A stretch of 8,691 bases of DNA from Thermoplasmata archaeon (GTDB taxonomy: Archaea > Thermoplasmatota > Thermoplasmata > Thermoplasmatales > Thermoplasmataceae). The stretch spans positions 1 to 8,691 of the forward strand of contig JAJZOM010000266.1 of NCBI GenBank assembly GCA_021811505.1, read 5' to 3'. This document shows positions 6,288 through 8,691 of this stretch, in pieces. The position numbers were made by a program, and so were the translations under genes. Numbering within the stretch: position 1 is the first letter of the stretch; every line of letters starts with the position of its first letter. A model generated the notes under the pieces. That model worked only from the letters and a program-made list of their open reading frames with translations. It was not told the origin of the DNA and ran no database searches.

Positions 6288-6316
6288 TTTCAGGGGATTT
6301 TTTATTTTCCCTGAAA
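6288..6316 (+). terminator. Putative hairpin terminator between convergent genes
   Basis: TTTCAGGG (6288-6295) pairs perfectly with CCCTGAAA (6309-6316) around a 13-nt T-rich loop; pairing can extend by a G-T pair and an A-T pair. It begins 15 nt after the aquaporin stop and contains the last codons and stop of the hydratase-dehydrogenase. The oligo-T runs (6286-6290, 6298-6303 and 6305-6308) on the + strand fit archaeal intrinsic termination of the aquaporin transcript. The reverse strand has only A runs here, so its termination is less certain. Confidence 0.4.
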
Positions 6317-8296
6317 TTCTGGTTTACGTTTCTGTATAAATGCACTGACACCCTCTTTGATATCGTCGGTGGAGAAAAGAACGCCCATTGACAGGGCCTC
6401 TATCCAGAGACCCTCATCAATGGATCCATCATATCCCCTGTTCACTGAAATTTTGGAGAGATATGCGGATATAGGAGCTGTTTCCTCACAGAACTTGGTC
6501 GCAAACTGCAGGGTCTCATCGCCAATAGTGTTCTTTGGAAAGACCTTTGAAACAAGCCCGTATTCGGCTGCCTGTTTTCCGGTTATTCTCTCGGATGAAA
6601 GAATCATGTATTCAGCTCTTGAGATGCCTATAAGCCTGGCGAGTCTCTGTGTTCCGGACCATCCCGGCAAGATTCCCCTCTGGACCTCAGGAAATCCTAT
6701 CAGAGCATCCTCGGTAGAAAATCGCATGTCGCACGAGAGAGATAACTCAAATCCACCGCCAAGTGCATAACCCTCAATCTGCGCTATGTATATCTTTGGC
6801 GACTCCTGTATCTTCTTGAATACCTTCTGTCCCTTCCTGGAGAATTCCATGAAGTCCTTTGATCCGTTGAAGAACTGGCTCAGTTCCGCGCCCGCAGAAA
6901 ATATACCGCCATTTCCGCGTATGATTACAGCAAGTGTTTCTCTGTCGTCTGCAATTTCATCCACTGTCCTTTCAAGTTCCTGCAGAACCTGCGCATCTAT
7001 GAGGTTGAGCCGCTGGTTTTGTATTGTAATAATCGAGACTTTTCCCTTCTTCTCAAGCGAGACCTTTCCAGTGGTTGATCCTGCTATTGAGTTCGCTGAT
7101 GGCTGTGTCTGTGGCTTCTCTTTCGCAGCTTTCTGGAATTCCTTCTTTGAGAATAGTTCCCTCAATTTTCCTTCTTTAATAGATGTTGCTGGAGCAAATA
7201 ATTCTGCACCAAATCTCTCATGTATTTGATCCAGTTTCTTCCTTATCTCTGCAGAGGTGAGGCCCTGTGCCACGGATACCGGACCGAAAGGCCTGTTCAT
7301 TCCGAGCTTCACGCCCGTTTCAATGTCTTCAGGAAGAGCAATCTCCTCCTCAACAACCTTTGCGGCCTCATTGATCTCCACTGCCAGCACGTCCAGCAGA
7401 TCAAGTTTGTCTGTTGGAGGCACGTCGGGTATCTTGGCCTTTCCATTCTCCCATACATAGAAGCCTTTCCCGCTTTTCATCCCGAGTTCCTTTGCATCGA
7501 ATTTCTGTTTGAATGCCTTGCACTTACCGTACTCTGGAGATAAGGCTTCGGCATAGTATTCCAGGGAATGAATTACAGTATCTATTCCAACGTAATCCAT
7601 CAGTTCGTAAGGTCCCATGGGAAGCCCCTGTGACTTAGCGAACCTGTCCACAGCCTCTGGCGAAGCAATCTTCTTATCCAGTATGATGCAGAAAAGCAGG
7701 CTTTCTGGAGCATTTATCCTGTTGACCACAAATCCCGGAGAATCCTTAAAAACGCGAATGGCGGTCTTTCCAATCTTGCCCATGAGAGCAAATGCTTCAT
7801 CAAACACCTTTCCCGAGGTACTCTCGCCCTTTATGACCTCAACAAGTTTAAGCAGAACTGGAGGGTTGAAAAAATGGAGGCCCACAAATCTTTCCGGGTT
7901 CTTCACCGATTTGGACAGATCGGTGATCCTGAAATTTGAGGTGTTGGTTCCAATGATTGCGTCAGGTCTTGCATATTCAGAGATTTTTGAGAGCAGGTCT
8001 TTCTTCAGGTCCATTATCTCAGGAACAGCCTCTATAATGAGGTCTGATCCTTTCACTGATTCCTCCAAGTTGGACGAATATTTTATGTTGGAAAGAATCG
8101 CTGATCTGTTCTCTTCTTTTAACTTTCCGGACTTTACAAGCTTCTCCATGCTTGTCTCTATTGATTTCTGTGCCTTCTTCAGGGCGTCTTCAAAAGCATC
8201 CTCAAGGAATACATGATAATTCGAGAGTGCAAATACCTCTGCGATTCCATGACCCATCTGCCCTGATCCGACAATTGTCACGTTCTTGATTTCCAA
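6302..8296 (-). CDS. 3-Hydroxyacyl-CoA dehydrogenase / enoyl-CoA hydratase fusion
   Basis: The 664-residue enzyme should hydrate enoyl-CoA and oxidise the 3-hydroxyacyl-CoA with NAD+, two successive steps of beta-oxidation or of crotonyl-CoA conversion. Residues 1 to about 285 are the dehydrogenase: Rossmann loop GSGQMGHGIA (10-19), acidic E32/D33 at the NAD-ribose position, GLHFFNPPVLLKLVEV (139-154) with catalytic H141 and E153, then the C-terminal helical domain (NRINAP, GPYELMDYVG) and a second helical part to about 375. A low-complexity linker at about 390-412 leads to the hydratase (413-664), with oxyanion-hole segments FSAGAE (466-471) and ALGGGFE (511-517), and both catalytic glutamates, E517 and E537 (FPEVQRGILPG). 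Dehydrogenase-first order matches known archaeal fusions and is opposite to FadB. The start is TTG at 8296; the first in-frame ATG lies within the NAD-binding loop. It follows the SCP2 gene by 6 nt. Confidence 0.93.
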   Translation of the reverse strand: MEIKNVTIVGSGQMGHGIAEVFALSNYHVFLEDAFEDALKKAQKSIETSMEKLVKSGKLKEENRSAILSNIKYSSNLEESVKGSDLIIEAVPEIMDLKKDLLSKISEYARPDAIIGTNTSNFRITDLSKSVKNPERFVGLHFFNPPVLLKLVEVIKGESTSGKVFDEAFALMGKIGKTAIRVFKDSPGFVVNRINAPESLLFCIILDKKIASPEAVDRFAKSQGLPMGPYELMDYVGIDTVIHSLEYYAEALSPEYGKCKAFKQKFDAKELGMKSGKGFYVWENGKAKIPDVPPTDKLDLLDVLAVEINEAAKVVEEEIALPEDIETGVKLGMNRPFGPVSVAQGLTSAEIRKKLDQIHERFGAELFAPATSIKEGKLRELFSKKEFQKAAKEKPQTQPSANSIAGSTTGKVSLEKKGKVSIITIQNQRLNLIDAQVLQELERTVDEIADDRETLAVIIRGNGGIFSAGAELSQFFNGSKDFMEFSRKGQKVFKKIQESPKIYIAQIEGYALGGGFELSLSCDMRFSTEDALIGFPEVQRGILPGWSGTQRLARLIGISRAEYMILSSERITGKQAAEYGLVSKVFPKNTIGDETLQFATKFCEETAPISAYLSKISVNRGYDGSIDEGLWIEALSMGVLFSTDDIKEGVSAFIQKRKPEFQGK

Positions 8297-8302
8297 AACT
8301 TT

Positions 8303-8638
8303 TCACTTCCCGGCTTTCTTGATTATATCTGTCAGTTTTTGTGCAGAGAAAATGTCTCCTGACACTTTGATCTGGCCGGACATGAATGCCTTTACCGGAT
8401 CCAGTTTTCCCATGAAAAGAGTTTCCAGCGTGGAATCGCTGCCAGAGACTACAGCAGTTGGCTTCTGGATTTCACCATCAGAAAGATCGATATTACCGCC
8501 TGAAATTTTGACGTAAAATTTGGAGCCCTCCGTGGTGCTGAACTGAAAAGATTTCTCCATTCCCTTCAGGTCCGTCGCAAGGGCAGTGGAAGCTTTAGCC
8601 TTCTTCACAATTTCTGTTAAAATATCTTTAGCTGTCAT
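8303..8638 (-). CDS. SCP2 (sterol carrier protein 2) domain protein
   Basis: The 111-residue product is a single SCP2 domain. It starts with a helix (MTAKDILTEIVKKAKAS), then strands FQFSTTEGSKFYVKISGGNIDLSDG (about residues 30-54), and the family's C-terminal pattern LFMGKLDPVKAFMSGQIKVSGDIFSAQKLTDIIKKAG (74-110), where DPVKAFMSGQIKVSGD is the diagnostic part. Such domains bind lipids or acyl-CoAs in a hydrophobic tunnel. Archaea lack sterols, so an acyl-CoA or other lipid ligand is more likely here. It is the first gene of a two-gene operon with the dehydrogenase-hydratase fusion, so it may deliver acyl-CoA substrates to that enzyme; this is inference from position. ATG 8638 fits the domain start and a TATA-like box 26 nt upstream. 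An upstream TTG at 8680 would add 14 residues and cross the promoter. Confidence 0.88.
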   Translation of the reverse strand: MTAKDILTEIVKKAKASTALATDLKGMEKSFQFSTTEGSKFYVKISGGNIDLSDGEIQKPTAVVSGSDSTLETLFMGKLDPVKAFMSGQIKVSGDIFSAQKLTDIIKKAGK

Positions 8639-8654
8639 CTTGTTTAGATGACAG
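8632..8654. promoter_or_regulatory. Operator-like inverted repeat over the SCP2 start codon
   Basis: CTGTCATCT (8632-8640) and AGATGACAG (8646-8654) are perfect 9-bp inverted arms around a 5-bp spacer, TGTTT. The ATG of the SCP2 gene (8638 leftwards) lies inside one arm, and the other arm lies between it and the TATA-like box. A dimeric repressor bound here would cover the transcription start of the beta-oxidation operon. If the transcript starts further upstream, the same repeat could fold as an RNA hairpin hiding the start codon. Either reading implies regulation. Confidence 0.6.
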
Positions 8655-8660
8655 TATTCG

Positions 8661-8667
8661 ATAAAAT
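8661..8667 (-). promoter_or_regulatory. TATA-like box for the SCP2/beta-oxidation operon
   Basis: The reverse strand reads ATTTTAT, centred about 26 nt before the ATG at 8638, predicting transcription at or very near the start codon and a leaderless mRNA. No Shine-Dalgarno site is present. The match to a TATA box is only moderate. Confidence 0.4.
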
Positions 8668-8691
8668 TCTTTGCACACAAGTTTGCACTGG

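Noticed and set aside
7617..8216. 199-codon open frame on the + strand
   Set aside because: It lies fully antisense to the dehydrogenase domain, whose catalytic motifs are all intact; its translation is serine-rich, low-complexity and has no recognisable motif.
8639..8680. TTG-initiated N-terminal extension of the SCP2 protein
   Set aside because: It crosses the TATA-like box and inverted repeat, and SCP2 domains start near the ATG at 8638.
1..8691. CRISPR array, tRNA or rRNA, insertion sequence, toxin-antitoxin pair or other defence system
   Set aside because: No regularly spaced repeats, no tRNA-like cloverleaf sequence, no transposase-like reading frame and no paired short genes were seen; the gene content is metabolic, transport and repair.

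Overview
The window looks like chromosomal DNA of a euryarchaeon, most likely a member of the Thermoplasmata (Thermoplasmatales or a relative). The signs are an archaeal Nre DNA-repair protein, a small protein of the DUF6015 type, AT-rich TATA-like boxes centred about 26-30 nt before several start codons (implying leaderless mRNAs), few Shine-Dalgarno sites, TTG starts, and AGA/AGG as common arginine codons. This placement is an inference from gene content and signals; no rRNA, tRNA, CRISPR array, transposase or integrase was seen.

Layout. Positions 1-2419 are read leftward: a 140-residue unknown protein (2419-1997), the Nre protein (1950-706), and a radical SAM protein of the SplB/COG1533 type (704 to the left edge, incomplete). 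The Nre stop and the radical SAM start are 1 nt apart, so these two are almost certainly one transcript and may act together in DNA-damage handling. A 178-bp divergent promoter region (2420-2597) separates them from a rightward block: a sugar-nucleotide pyrophosphorylase with an unusual beta-rich, possibly degenerate cupin tail (2598-3530), a DUF6015-like protein (3562-3927), an MFS metabolite:proton symporter (4074-5414), and an aquaporin-family channel (5554-6273) with an NSA first motif and a hand-aligned filter of F/V/G/R. The right end is again leftward and convergent: an SCP2-domain protein (8638-8303) and, 6 nt downstream, a large fusion of 3-hydroxyacyl-CoA dehydrogenase and enoyl-CoA hydratase (8296-6302). 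These two form a fatty-acid or acyl-CoA beta-oxidation operon.

The main non-coding signals are three perfect inverted repeats. One overlaps the predicted transcription start of the 140-residue protein (2421-2439). One overlaps the start codon of the SCP2 gene (8632-8654). One is a 25-bp palindrome lying exactly at the left edge (1-25). The first two look like operators of local repressors. The third may be an assembly or fold-back artefact. A fourth imperfectly closed hairpin lies between the convergent stops (6288-6316). No stretch longer than 300 bp lacks a gene; the longest gap is 2420-2597.

Most of the window is ordinary housekeeping and transport content. The parts most worth a second look are the Nre/radical SAM pair, the two operator-like repeats, the cupin-like tail of the nucleotidyltransferase, and the non-canonical aquaporin.
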